Positions 37,692 to 46,428 of a stretch of 64,000 nucleotides of DNA are shown here, in pieces (the first letter of the stretch is position 1; each line of letters begins with the position of its first letter). The stretch covers positions 1 to 64,000 of the forward strand of contig NZ_PKFN01000008.1 of assembly GCF_002933395.1 (NCBI RefSeq). Reading direction: 5' to 3'. The translations under genes were made by a program, and so were the position numbers. Source of the DNA: Yoonia maritima. GTDB taxonomy: Bacteria > Pseudomonadota > Alphaproteobacteria > Rhodobacterales > Rhodobacteraceae. A model generated the notes under the pieces. It worked only from the letters and a program-made list of their open reading frames with translations. It did no database searches and had not been told where the DNA came from.

Positions 37692-39290
37692 ATGCCGATC
37701 GATACCTCAGACCTGCCCGACGATCCCGCCCTTTTGAAGGCGATGATTGCGACTTTGCAAGCCGAGAATGCCAAGATATCCGCGACGCTGAGGGCCCATG
37801 ATCAGCTGGTGCAGGCCTTGCGGTTGCGGATCGCGAAGCTGCAAAAGCAAGCGTTTGGGGCAAGTTCGGAAAAGATCGAGCGTGAGATTGAACAGCTTGA
37901 ATTGGCGCTGGAAGACCTACTGGTCGCGGTTGCTGAGGCGGAAGACGCACCGCTTGATGAAGATGAGGCTGACGCACCATCTTCTGCTGCATCCGAGCCG
38001 GTTGAGAACAAACCCCGCCGTCGCCCGCGTGTCTCGGACACGACCCCGCGTGAGCGCCGCGAGCTTGATCCCGGTGCCGCGTGCCCCGATTGCGTCGGTG
38101 ATCTGCGGATCGTTGGTGAGGATGTCAGCGAACTGCTTGATATGATCACAGCGCAGCTCAAAGTGATCGAGATCGCCCGCATCAAGAAATCCTGTCGCCG
38201 CTGTGAAAAGATGGTGCAGGTGCCCGCACCCAGCCGCCCGATTCCGGGCAGCATGGCGGGACCCAATCTACTGGCGCATGTGTTGGTCTCGAAATTTGAC
38301 GATCACCTTCCGCTTTACCGACAGAACGAAATCTTCGCCCGCTTGGGCGCTGACATTCCTGACAGTACGTTGGTGGATTGGTGCGGTCGGTCGATGCAGG
38401 TCCTTCAGCCCATTATTGAACGGATCGAAGCGCACGTCATGGCGAGCGATCTGCTGCACACGGATGATACCCCTATCCGGGTTTTGGAGTGCGCGCGGCG
38501 CGACAAGGGGCTGGGTAAGGGCGTGAAACAGGGCCGTATCTGGGCCTATGTTCGTGATCAGCGACCATGGGCGGGCAGCGCCCCGCCGGGGGCGGTTTAT
38601 TACTTTGCCCCAGATCGCAAAGGCGAGCATGTCCGCCAGCATCTGCAAAACAGCAGCGGTATCCTACAGGCAGACGCCTATGCCGGGTTCAATGCGCTTT
38701 ATGAGAAAGGCTCTGACGGCAAAAGCCAGTTCCGCGAAGCCGCCTGCTGGGCGCACCTGCGGCGCGACTTTCATGATATCTGGGCATCAGACAAGTCACA
38801 GATCGCTCGTGAGGCCCTCGACAGGATTGGAAAACTCTACGACATTGAGCGTGAGATCGCAGGTCAAGCTGCTGACACACGCCTTGCGGCACGTCAAAAA
38901 CTGAGCAAACCGAAAGTCGAGGCGTTCAAAAACTGGGCCGAACAACAGTTGACGCGCATCCCCGGCAAAAGCGATTTGGCGAAAGCCTTTCGCTATGGTT
39001 TGAGCCGCTGGCCGTCGTTTTGCCTGTTCCTTGCGGATGGTCGTGTCGCCATTGACAACAATGCCGCTGAGCGGGCGATGCGCCCAATTGGAATTGGACG
39101 GAAAAATTGGCTCTTTGCGGGTGCCGACACCGGGGCGGAAACCCTGGCACGCGCCATGACGTTGATCGAAACGGCCAAACTGAACGGCATTGATCCCCAA
39201 GCCTACCTCGCCGACGTTCTCGACCGCATACACGATCACAAGATCAACCGGATTGATGGACTGCTACCCTGGAACTGGGCACCCGCTTAA
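37692..39290 (+). CDS. tnpC: IS66 transposase TnpC
   Basis: A 532-residue DDE transposase. An N-terminal leucine-zipper-like coiled coil ([20 protein letters not shown]) is followed by a C4 zinc finger (CPDCVGDL ... CRRC) and the catalytic domain: DDTPIRVLE carries the first Asp, [16 protein letters not shown] the second, and [20 protein letters not shown] the Glu. Start at 37692 gives the usual N-terminus; earlier in-frame ATGs exist at 37668 and 37662-type positions without good sites. Stop is 5 bases from the right repeat. Confidence 0.93.
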   Translation: MPIDTSDLPDDPALLKAMIATLQAENAKISATLRAHDQLVQALRLRIAKLQKQAFGASSEKIEREIEQLELALEDLLVAVAEAEDAPLDEDEADAPSSAASEPVENKPRRRPRVSDTTPRERRELDPGAACPDCVGDLRIVGEDVSELLDMITAQLKVIEIARIKKSCRRCEKMVQVPAPSRPIPGSMAGPNLLAHVLVSKFDDHLPLYRQNEIFARLGADIPDSTLVDWCGRSMQVLQPIIERIEAHVMASDLLHTDDTPIRVLECARRDKGLGKGVKQGRIWAYVRDQRPWAGSAPPGAVYYFAPDRKGEHVRQHLQNSSGILQADAYAGFNALYEKGSDGKSQFREAACWAHLRRDFHDIWASDKSQIAREALDRIGKLYDIEREIAGQAADTRLAARQKLSKPKVEAFKNWAEQQLTRIPGKSDLAKAFRYGLSRWPSFCLFLADGRVAIDNNAAERAMRPIGIGRKNWLFAGADTGAETLARAMTLIETAKLNGIDPQAYLADVLDRIHDHKINRIDGLLPWNWAPA

Positions 39291-39504
39291 ACCGCGGTAT
39301 CAATCGGGCGGTTACGGTTGTTGAGGCTTTCAGCAGTCCAAAATTGGAAACCAATTTTTCAGACCACTCTCAGTCCATCGGCAGTTCGCCCTACAGTTTC
39401 TTGAAAATCCTCCTCGTCCTCGCTCAACGCAAGATACGTGGGCTAAGCACAATTCACACAGACGATATAACACTCTCTGTATCACCGCCCTAATTGAGAA
39501 GATT

Positions 39505-39750
39505 TTACTTTACTTCGATTAGGATGGTGCCCTCTGGCAACGCAGATTGCGCGGTTTTCGTCGCCACTGCAATAACCTCTTCAGCGCTATCACCGCTTCG
39601 GGTGAAAGCCAAACCGACCAAGCCGCGCGCGCCGAGACCAACCACAGCATCTTCGCAACCTGCCTCGAAAAGTGCATCAAGGATCGCGTCCTGATTCAGG
39701 TCCTTCCGAGGAAGCCCGAAAACCAAATCAAACTCGAACTGCTGCCCCAT
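39505..39750 (-). CDS. small uncharacterised protein at the island right end
   Basis: An 81-residue protein beginning MGQQFEFDLVFGLPRKDLNQ, with DALFEAGCEDAVVGLGARGL next and ending SALPEGTILIEVK. It looks like a compact alpha/beta domain. I recall similar short proteins in mobile islands but cannot name a family. The start at 39750 avoids an N-terminal extension that is translated from the terminal repeats (39873-39920). Its place beside the right end suggests an integration/excision or regulatory helper, by inference only. Confidence 0.55.
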   Translation of the reverse strand: MGQQFEFDLVFGLPRKDLNQDAILDALFEAGCEDAVVGLGARGLVGLAFTRSGDSAEEVIAVATKTAQSALPEGTILIEVK

Positions 39751-39814
39751 CGCCTTAATCCTTCCGCTTCTTGCAGCCATGTGCATTGAGTAACGCGAGA
39801 TCACTACAATCCGT

Positions 39815-39927
39815 GCCCTCTTGCTACTCCATTGCCACTTGACAAAAGGTGCCATTTTTAGCAATTGAAAACAATAACTTATAAACTGTAGGTCCAAATA
39901 ACTTATAAACTGTAGGTCCAATCCATC
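39815..39927 (+). repeat. internal island right end with att-like core (island-island junction)
   Basis: Bases from about 39819 match 54935-55020 at most positions over about 80 bp (shared stretches include ACTTGACAA and AAAACAATAACTTATAA), then both run into GTAGGTCCAA. Here the final 24 bases are duplicated exactly (39873-39896 and 39897-39920), followed by a 13-base piece of the att core, gtccaatccatca (39915-39927). This is the end of a first island with a second attached. Confidence 0.75.
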
Positions 39928-40046
39928 ACCGTACGAAGGTTCGAATCCTGTTTCCTGTCACATCCGCTGGATTCACAATGCATCCCTCCCCCAGGGCACG
40001 CAAACGTAGTCGCAGCGGGGGCAAGATGCCCCCGCCATTTGTAGTT

Positions 40047-40151
40047 TTATTTTCCTTTGCCACCGCCAGCAGGACCGTTAGACCTGCCGCCGCCTGATTC
40101 ATTGCCGGTAGTGCTTGGCCAGCCGCCACCATTTCCTTGACCCTTACTCAT
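40047..40151 (-). CDS. Gly-rich microprotein, 34 residues
   Basis: A 34-codon frame too short for normal gene calling, starting MSKGQGNGGGWPSTTGNES and ending GPAGGGKGK. About 40 percent Gly, one Trp, no Cys, basic tail. A strong ribosome binding site (CAAGGAGA) lies 7-8 bases before the ATG, which argues for translation. I have seen short proteins with a similar GGGWPSTTGN core elsewhere, from memory only. It lies downstream of the FGE-fold gene in the same direction and could be co-transcribed. Confidence 0.5.
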   Translation of the reverse strand: MSKGQGNGGGWPSTTGNESGGGRSNGPAGGGKGK

Positions 40152-40327
40152 TTCGATTTCTCCTTGGTTAGGTTGGTTAAATATATCGCTCATTGTTCAC
40201 TACATGAATGAACACGGCTGGAGCCCCTGAGTGGCTCTTTGTCGGATTTTTATCATCTCTGGGTGTAAGGTAGATTTTTAAGGACATTTTCCCGACGAAG
40301 ATAGCATTGCGCGCATGCAACACCCTC

Positions 40328-41824
40328 TCACTCAAGCTCATAGACAAGCCTGAACCCGATGCGCATACCTTTATACGCTCCCGTGGAAGATGGAGACATC
40401 CGATCCCTCTCAGCCGAAACTCGGTTCTCCCATCGCACTGAAGCGTCACATTCCTTCGGGTTCGGCGCGCCTTGATCAGGATCAAAGTGGAGCGGCGCAA
40501 TATTCATTGCTCCAAGATGCCGACTGTTAATAACTGCTCCGATCGGCAACAGCCATTCCCCGAAATCGATTGATCTCAGGAAAGCGATGTCATCTTTCGT
40601 TCGTTCCCATGGAATATCTTCCTCCCCGCAGTTGTATCTTGTCCCGAAAAAACCGTGGTCGGCGCTCCGCTCCCCTTTCTCGACAATACGACTTTGGTTT
40701 GAGCTCGGGAATCCTTCCGTATCTGCTTGAAGGGTGCCTCGGAATTCCATTGTGATGGCGAGCCACTCTTCCTCTGTGGGGAGACGAACCGGCAATTTTT
40801 TCACCTTGCTGACAGCGGCGGCAAAAGCCGAAGCGTCATACCAGGTCACTGACGCTGGCGCTGTACCAATGTCATCCAGCTGATTGCATTGACGCCAATC
40901 ATCCTGTTCGGCGGGTTGCGGTCGATATTTCGCGTAGAGTTCGTTCTCCTGCTCCATAAAATCACGAAACCGGTTGATCGAGATTAGGTCGGAGACAGCC
41001 AAACACTTGTTACCGAACACAACCTTCTTGAAACCTTCAGTCAGTGGTGCTGTTTTCGAGGGTGCAACATAGCGTCCCTTCGCCGACAGATAAGCCCGAA
41101 GAATTTCTTCTTCACCGGGATAGTCGCGCGCCTGCCCTCCCTGCGAGTAGAATTCCTGTTCCGCCGCGTGTTCATCCATTTCCCGCCAGCCTTCATAATT
41201 GAAATAGCACCATCGTTTGAAGTGATAGGAATGATCCGACTTCGGGACATCAGCATTTTTCAAGTACGGCAAGTGAATATTATGATCAAACGTTGCTTGC
41301 CGAAAGTGAGGGCAGATGAAATCGTAGCTTCCCGTCCAATCACGCAGGAATATGAGTTTTTCACTGTACGGTAATATCTCGACCCACCCTTGATCTATAC
41401 TGGTAATGATACCTGAAAGAATGTCTGCCGCGCATAGATACTTTTGCCTTTCCAAGGCGGTCTCTTCCTGCGTCATGGTCTGGGGAAAGTAGATCTTTGC
41501 GACATTGCTACTCTTAACGACTTCCGCGTTCGCTGCGAACTGAACCAATTGGTCACCAATCAATGTGTTTAGCGCCATACAAACATGGTATGAAAGGACC
41601 TTTTCCTCGTGTCGAACCGCCCATTGCGCGGGAGGGTCGCCCCGAGCATGCTCGATTTCAAACAATTGATCTATGATCTTCCCCGTAAACTGATTGACGA
41701 CCACGAAATCTGGCAAGCGCAGGGCGGCGGTTAAGAGGTCAAACCAATCTACGCCCGCCCCTGTAAAGATGCGCGCGGCACAAGCTTTGCTCGACTGAAA
41801 ACAACGGTCGGAGATTTTTCCCAA
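40328..41824 (-). CDS. protein with C-terminal FGE/SUMF1-like domain
   Basis: 498 residues with no signal peptide. The N-terminal 280 residues match nothing I know. The C-terminal 190 residues show the formylglycine-generating-enzyme/C-type-lectin fold: SVTWYDASAFAAAV, LPVRLPTEEEWLAITMEFRG, and the closing GMRIGFRLVYELE. The fold serves sulfatase maturation, EgtB-type oxidation or, without catalytic cysteines, ligand binding; the Cys pair of true FGEs is not evident. The TTG at 41824 has no good ribosome binding site and a stop lies 11 codons upstream in frame, so the 5' end may be damaged. Confidence 0.6.
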   Translation of the reverse strand: MGKISDRCFQSSKACAARIFTGAGVDWFDLLTAALRLPDFVVVNQFTGKIIDQLFEIEHARGDPPAQWAVRHEEKVLSYHVCMALNTLIGDQLVQFAANAEVVKSSNVAKIYFPQTMTQEETALERQKYLCAADILSGIITSIDQGWVEILPYSEKLIFLRDWTGSYDFICPHFRQATFDHNIHLPYLKNADVPKSDHSYHFKRWCYFNYEGWREMDEHAAEQEFYSQGGQARDYPGEEEILRAYLSAKGRYVAPSKTAPLTEGFKKVVFGNKCLAVSDLISINRFRDFMEQENELYAKYRPQPAEQDDWRQCNQLDDIGTAPASVTWYDASAFAAAVSKVKKLPVRLPTEEEWLAITMEFRGTLQADTEGFPSSNQSRIVEKGERSADHGFFGTRYNCGEEDIPWERTKDDIAFLRSIDFGEWLLPIGAVINSRHLGAMNIAPLHFDPDQGAPNPKECDASVRWENRVSAERDRMSPSSTGAYKGMRIGFRLVYELE

Positions 41825-42270
41825 GTCGATGTTTACCGGTCGAGCGCCCTTTTTCTAAACATCGAGAACGACGAAGAGGTGCCCTTGCCAACATCGAGAT
41901 GAAGATTTCTCCTTCAACGATAGAACACGAGTAGTCCGGCCTTGTCCTATAAAATACCATAGAGCGTCGCCGTTAGAGTGGCAGTAACTGAATATTTGCC
42001 AAAAGCAGTTTATTTGGTTCAGTCGATGTTCTGTGCTGCTCGATCGCGGGTCATTCACTTCCTGACACTACTGGGCATATTCAGGGCGCGCAGCAGTATC
42101 GAAGCCTTTCCCGTTTATCCACAATAAAAAGTAGCGAATATTGCAAGGTGTTGGTGTAACTTGGGTTTTCCGCTCTTTTGCCGTATTTTGCGCGATGCTC
42201 CCGGTTTTTTCTTCGTCAAACAGCCTACGAGCCAACATTGCTCGCCTGGCGGAACGAACGGAGAGCATTG
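41825..42270. other. gap before the IS1595 transposase
   Basis: The in-frame extension of the FGE-type gene is broken by a stop at 41855-41857, with a 67-codon frame beyond it (to 42058) that may be its lost N-terminus. GGTGTTGGTGTAAC at 42147-42160 looks like the left tip of the IS1595 element, but I found no matching right tip. Confidence 0.35.
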
Positions 42271-43289
42271 ATGATCACCGAACTGAAGTCGATCCCGGAC
42301 ATCTGGAAGAGAATGCCGAGCGAGATGCACGCGCGACGCTTCCTGGAGAATATCATATGGTCAACTGGCAGGTACTGTCCGCACTGCGGGTCGGTGGCCT
42401 CGTCGCCGCTACGAGGCAAGACATGCCGCCCTGGGCTCTACCAGTGTCGTGATTGCCGTCTCCAGTTCACGGTCACCACACTGACCCCGATGCATAGCAC
42501 CAAGCTCGACTTGCGTGTCTGGATTTCCGCGATGTTCCTGGTGTTGACATCGAGCAAGGGGATCTCTTCGGTCGTGATGGCGCGGCTACTTGGCGTGAAC
42601 CAGAAGACCGCCTGGAAATGGGGCATGCGATCCGAGAGATGATGCACGACCGGAATGGTGAGGTGCTGCCTCTGGAGGACATCGTCGAGGTCGATGAGGC
42701 CTATGTCGGAGGAGCACCGAAGTCTCTGTCAGTTGCCTACAACAAAAGGGGAAAGGGCACAGCAAAGCCGATGATCTTCGTCGCGGCCTCTCGCGACGGA
42801 CAGGCGCACGCCAGGGTCGTTTCTGATGACAAACGGACCACGCTCGAGCCGGTTCTTCTGGAATGGGTCGATCCGGCGACGACCAGTGTAATGACCGATG
42901 GCAGCAAGAGCTACATCGGCCTCGGAAAGACCATGGCCGACCATCAGTCTGTGATCCATAGCCAGAAAGAATACGCCAATCCAGAGACCGGCGCGCACGT
43001 GAACGCGGCCGAGGCCGTGATCTCCCAGGTGCAACGTGCCCTGGTCGGGGTCTACCACAATCTTGGAAGGCAGCACCTTCAGCGATACCTCGACGAGATT
43101 GTCTGGCGGTGGAACCACCGTGAGCCCGTTCGGGAAGTGGTCAAGCAATGGACCACGAGAGACGGCGTTGCACGAGAGAAATCGACAACAATCTGGCGTC
43201 CGATCCCAGTGGTTGACCAGATGCCCGTCCTCCTACAGGGCGCGGTCGGCAAGCAAGTCCGCCGCTCGAAGGAATACGGCCTATGCTGA
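42271..43289 (+). pseudogene. IS1595-family transposase, frameshifted
   Basis: The first frame (42271-42642) encodes the N-terminal zinc-binding part (RYCPHCGSVA; YQCRDCRLQFTVTT) and the helix LLGVNQKTAWKW. The second frame (to 43289) takes over with GHAIREMM and the catalytic domain: IVEVDEAYVGG, SVMTDGSKSY, HVNAAEAVISQVQRALVGVY. The frames join at the G run in tggaaatggggc (42612-42625), where one base appears to be missing. The protein would be about 340 residues if repaired. The element also seems to lack its right end. Confidence 0.85.
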
Positions 43290-43353
43290 CGCATTCCGTT
43301 CCGTGGGACATACAGAGCACGCATTGCTGCGATCCCAAAGAACGGAATGCGTC
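43286..43353. repeat. 15-bp perfect inverted repeat before hipB
   Basis: TGACGCATTCCGTTC (43286-43300) and GAACGGAATGCGTCA (43339-43353), with inner TGGGA (43303-43307) and TCCCA (43332-43336). It overlaps the end of the transposase frame and lies 98 bases before hipB. It could be an operator for HipB, whose family binds spaced palindromes. Confidence 0.55.
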
Positions 43354-43450
43354 ATCGCGTGCAGGTCACCAAGTCTACTTTCTTCTTGCTCCAAGATAAA
43401 GACCAATATAGTATCCATAATAGCAAAAAAGCCAAATAACGGATATCATA

Positions 43451-43762
43451 ATGACCCTTAAACTTAACCTCGATTCGCCGTCCGAGATGCAGGACCGGGT
43501 TCGCGCGGCTGCTCGCGACCGCCGGCTCGCACTTGGGCTAACTCAGAGCGACCTGGCCACGCGGTCCGGAGTTCCTCTGGCGACCCTAAAAGTCTTCGAG
43601 CAGAAGGGGAAGATCAGCCTCGCCGGCCTGCTCGCCCTCGCCGACGCGCTCGACGCCATCGCTGGCTTCGGCACCCTGTTCCCGGCTGTCGAGGCGACTC
43701 GTCTCGATGATCTCGACAAGCCAACGACGCGACAGCGCGCTCGCACCCGCAGGAGTTCGTAA
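43451..43762 (+). CDS. hipB: HipB-like XRE antitoxin
   Basis: A 103-residue protein with a Cro/C1-type HTH (LALGLTQSDLATRSGVPLAT and LKVFEQKGKISLAGLLALA) and a basic tail TRQRARTRRSS. It would neutralise HipA and repress the pair. The hipA start lies two bases after its stop. The coding DNA is much richer in G and C than the flanking island genes. Confidence 0.85.
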   Translation: MTLKLNLDSPSEMQDRVRAAARDRRLALGLTQSDLATRSGVPLATLKVFEQKGKISLAGLLALADALDAIAGFGTLFPAVEATRLDDLDKPTTRQRARTRRSS

Positions 43763-43764
43763 CC

Positions 43765-44991
43765 ATGGCCCGCCGTCTTCGCGTCGATATCGCCTTCGAC
43801 TCGGACGATGTCCGCCCCGTGGGGCAGATCGCTTGGGATTCCGCCCGCCGCTCCGCTGCGGTCGAATGGGACCCCTCTTTCGTCGCAGCCCCGCTCCCGG
43901 TCTCGCCCTACCACATCAAGACGCTGGCCGGGCTCTATCGCACCGGCAATACGGCCGCCTTCGAAGGCCTGCCCGGAGTCTTCGGCGACTCGCTCCCTGA
44001 CGGCTGGGGACGGTTGCTCATCGACCGCGAACTCGAACGCCGCGGCAGCGGTCGCACCGCCATCACCCCGGTTGACCGTCTGGCGATCGTCGGCACCCAC
44101 GGCATGGGCGCCCTCATCTATCGTCCAGAAGAGCGAGTGGTCGGCCCGAACAGCGTCGACCTCGAGTGGTTCGCCGATCTCGCGACCAGCATGGCCGAAG
44201 ACGCTTCCGTGGAGGACCTCCGCAAGGCCCGCGCGGCGGCAGGCGGCTCTGCCGGCGCCCGGCCGAAACTCGTGGCCCTGCTCGATGTGGAGACCGGCCG
44301 CGTGCGCGACCATCGGCGAACCCCGGAGCGCGGCGAACGGCAGGTGCTGATCAAGCACCGGGCGACAACCGACAGCCCGACCGCGATCGAAGAGGAAGAG
44401 GCCTACGCGAGGATGGCGCGGGCGGCCGGTATCGCCATGCCCTGGACGATGGTGCTGCGCTCTGGGCGCGGCGATGCTTTCTTTGCCGTTGAGCGCTTTG
44501 ACCGCAGAGGCGCCGGACGGGTGCATATGCATACCGCCGCCGGCATGCTCGACGTCGACTTCCGCCAGCCGTCCACCGATTACGAGAACCTGCATAAGCT
44601 GGTGCGTTGGACCACCCGGCATGCTGGAGATCAGGACGAAATGTTCCGCAGGATGGCCTTCAACGTCCTCGCCCACAATCGGGATGATCATCTGAAGAAC
44701 CACGCCTTCCTGATGGACGCTGGGGGCGGTTGGCGCTTGTCGCCGGCCTACGACGTCAGCTTCTCCGACGGGCCCGGCGGCGAGCACCATCTCGCCATCG
44801 CCGGAGAGGGGCGCCGGCCCGGCAGGAAGCATGTAGAGGCAGTCGGGCAGGCGCTCGGGATGAAACCCGCAGCGATCGCCGCGCTCATTGATCCGGTTCG
44901 CGCCGCCATCGCCGACTGGCCGCGACACGCAGACGCCGCCGGAGTTCCGTCGCGGCGCGCCAGGCAGATCGCCGGCTACTTCGCCACGTAA
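43765..44991 (+). CDS. hipA: HipA-like Ser/Thr kinase toxin
   Basis: A 408-residue HipA-fold kinase. The N-terminal Couple_hipA-type region (FGDSLPDGWGRLLIDREL) is followed by the GGSAGARPK ATP loop near residue 162, the catalytic block HNRDDHLKNHAF near 306 and the metal-binding SPAYDVSFSDG near 331. HipA of E. coli phosphorylates glutamyl-tRNA synthetase and halts growth; targets of this subgroup may differ. All catalytic residues seem present. GC-rich codon use differs from the rest of the island, a sign of separate transfer. Confidence 0.9.
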   Translation: MARRLRVDIAFDSDDVRPVGQIAWDSARRSAAVEWDPSFVAAPLPVSPYHIKTLAGLYRTGNTAAFEGLPGVFGDSLPDGWGRLLIDRELERRGSGRTAITPVDRLAIVGTHGMGALIYRPEERVVGPNSVDLEWFADLATSMAEDASVEDLRKARAAAGGSAGARPKLVALLDVETGRVRDHRRTPERGERQVLIKHRATTDSPTAIEEEEAYARMARAAGIAMPWTMVLRSGRGDAFFAVERFDRRGAGRVHMHTAAGMLDVDFRQPSTDYENLHKLVRWTTRHAGDQDEMFRRMAFNVLAHNRDDHLKNHAFLMDAGGGWRLSPAYDVSFSDGPGGEHHLAIAGEGRRPGRKHVEAVGQALGMKPAAIAALIDPVRAAIADWPRHADAAGVPSRRARQIAGYFAT

Positions 44992-45041
44992 GGCCGGGTT
45001 GCGAGACACCGGTGTTACCCCCCCTCCGCACATGCAGGTGG

Positions 45042-45191
45042 CTAAAGCGATCCGTTGCGCTCTACCGGCTGGCGTTTGGCCAGCCGCGGCAAGACGATCT
45101 GCTCTCCTTTCTCGATAACATTAACACTTCGGACGATACTGTCGATCTGCGCGATCTTCAGATCAGCTTGCGCCCCGAAAGAATGGGATGA
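45042..45191 (+). pseudogene. start-less C-terminal remnant of an unknown larger gene
   Basis: The frame encodes LKRSVALYRLAFGQPRQDDL, then LSFLDNINTSDDTVDLRDLQ and ISLRPERMG before TGA. The composition and amphipathic pattern are protein-like although no start exists. I recall ALYRLAFGQPRQ-type tails from large helicase-related proteins of defence islands, but this is memory rather than a search. The upstream part was probably removed when hipBA arrived. Confidence 0.35.
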
Positions 45192-45225
45192 AGAACTGAT
45201 TGTCGTCCAACTTTTATCGATCCGG

Positions 45226-45333
45226 CTACTCGGCGTGTAGCGATAGTTGTTGCTTGATACCGGTCAGATCAAAACCAGACGGGTCTCTCTGAACTGCCAA
45301 ACTCGCCAAGCCAGCAATGTCGTGGATACGCAT
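45226..45333 (-). CDS. possible 35-residue small protein
   Basis: MRIHDIAGLASLAVQRDPSG followed by FDLTGIKQQLSLHAE. AGGGAGA precedes the ATG at good spacing. No family is recognised; it might be a chance frame. Confidence 0.25.
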   Translation of the reverse strand: MRIHDIAGLASLAVQRDPSGFDLTGIKQQLSLHAE

Positions 45334-45440
45334 TGTTGTCTCCCTGAGCTGTGAACCGGCATGCGAAATTGACACCTTTCTGTGTGCAGAGAGCGCCGTA
45401 CTTGAATTCTTAAAGCCGTGGTCAGCCAACAGATACGAAC

Positions 45441-46184
45441 ATGTCAGGGCAGGCCTTCGAAAAACCTCCGAATGGCTTTGGAGTTAAACCACTAAAATTA
45501 GTATATTTTTCAAAGGTCATGCGCAGGAAGAAGCCATTGTACATAAGACTAAACATGATACGTCTTGTTCCAAATTATTTTGACTTTGGACCATATACAG
45601 CCATGCCCCTTACTGAGACCACCCACGACGACAATGAACTCGAAATGAGGGCAAAAGAGAGCCCTGAAGCTCAATTTTATCTGCATGTTGGCCCCTCCGC
45701 GCTGTCTAAGGTCAAAGCAAAATCCGCAACCATGGACTTAAATGATGTTGAAATGGATGCTGCCCGCGGCATGCACCTTGCAATTACATTGGACGCATAT
45801 GCTGACATGTATCACATTGGGCGGCTGGATGGAGCACCAACACGCCAAGACCTTCAGCTGAGCATGAATAAGGGCGAAGCCTTCTGGCGCGGTTTTCAGA
45901 TTGCCCGTGGCGAGATCGTCTTGAAAAGCGGCTTTCGGAGCAAAATACATAACGAAGAAAGGCTGGCAAGTTGGATGTATGCCAAATCATTGAATTATGA
46001 TTGTGCGATGCAGGGTTTTGCGTTTGGTGCTTCGACAGATACATCTGGCACAAAGACAAGCCTGAACGAAATTCTTGGGGCAAATGAGCATACGGCATAT
46101 GTCCCTTCCGATTATCTCAAAGCCATTAGCGATCTGGTAACTGCCATTGAGCGATTAGATCGATCGTACTTCTCGGCAACGTAA
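45441..46184 (+). CDS. unknown protein upstream of the Zorya operon
   Basis: A 247-residue soluble protein I do not recognise. The C-terminal two thirds look well ordered (MHLAITLDAYADMYHIGRLD; GEAFWRGFQIARGEIVLKSG; ASWMYAKSLNYDCAMQGFAF). The first 50 residues are less convincing; possible later starts are at 45555 and 45603 (MPLTETTHDDNELEM), and no start has a strong ribosome binding site. It lies 244 bases before zorA in the same direction, so it may be a separate cargo gene. Confidence 0.55.
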   Translation: MSGQAFEKPPNGFGVKPLKLVYFSKVMRRKKPLYIRLNMIRLVPNYFDFGPYTAMPLTETTHDDNELEMRAKESPEAQFYLHVGPSALSKVKAKSATMDLNDVEMDAARGMHLAITLDAYADMYHIGRLDGAPTRQDLQLSMNKGEAFWRGFQIARGEIVLKSGFRSKIHNEERLASWMYAKSLNYDCAMQGFAFGASTDTSGTKTSLNEILGANEHTAYVPSDYLKAISDLVTAIERLDRSYFSAT

Positions 46185-46215
46185 GGCCTCATTCTGGCTT
46201 ATATTGTTTAAGGCT

Positions 46216-46335
46216 TCAGGCACTGACCTGCTTGAGAAGCACATTTGCCAAAGCTCGCTTTATTTCAGACGCGTTCGTTGTGCCTGTTAACTTGTCAATA
46301 GAGGGTAACCAGACCTTCTCCGCCAAATAAATCAT
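46216..46335 (-). CDS. possible small protein or gene tail, 39 residues
   Basis: A minus-strand frame MIYLAEKVWLPSIDKLTGTT and NASEIKRALANVLLKQVSA. It stays open for about 30 more codons upstream of this ATG (RLLQGCSALSW precedes it), so it may be the tail of a decayed gene. Protein-like, but unsupported by any family. Confidence 0.25.
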   Translation of the reverse strand: MIYLAEKVWLPSIDKLTGTTNASEIKRALANVLLKQVSA

Positions 46336-46428
46336 CCAAGACAAAGCACTACACCCTTGAAGTAACCTATGATGAAAAATAGCATTAACGTTTAGGCTGA
46401 TGCTTATAAGATATTTTAGGAAAATTTA

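Larger units (their letters stand above)
36818..39315 (+). mobile_element. complete IS66-family insertion sequence
   Basis: The ends are 21-bp inverted repeats matching at 19 positions: GTAACCGCCCGATTGGCACCG at 36818-36838 and its partner at 39295-39315. A perfect 8-bp target duplication, GGTTGTTG, flanks it (36810-36817 and 39316-39323), the size expected for IS66. The three genes tnpA, tnpB and tnpC are all open, so the copy may be active. Exact flanking repeats suggest recent insertion. Confidence 0.95.
44992..45440. other. gap with decayed coding fragments
   Basis: This 449-bp stretch holds the start-less fragment at 45042-45191 and a 35-codon minus-strand frame at 45226-45333, listed separately; otherwise nothing is recognised. 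Confidence 0.4.

Noticed and set aside
39928..39962. tRNA 3'-end-like sequence GGTTCGAATCC after the inner att core
   Set aside because: The T-loop consensus is there but the stem pairs poorly and no acceptor, anticodon or D arm fits upstream; at most a tiny remnant.
44118..45033. Long minus-strand frames opposite hipA
   Set aside because: GC-rich DNA gives long antisense frames; the plus-strand frame has all HipA kinase motifs.
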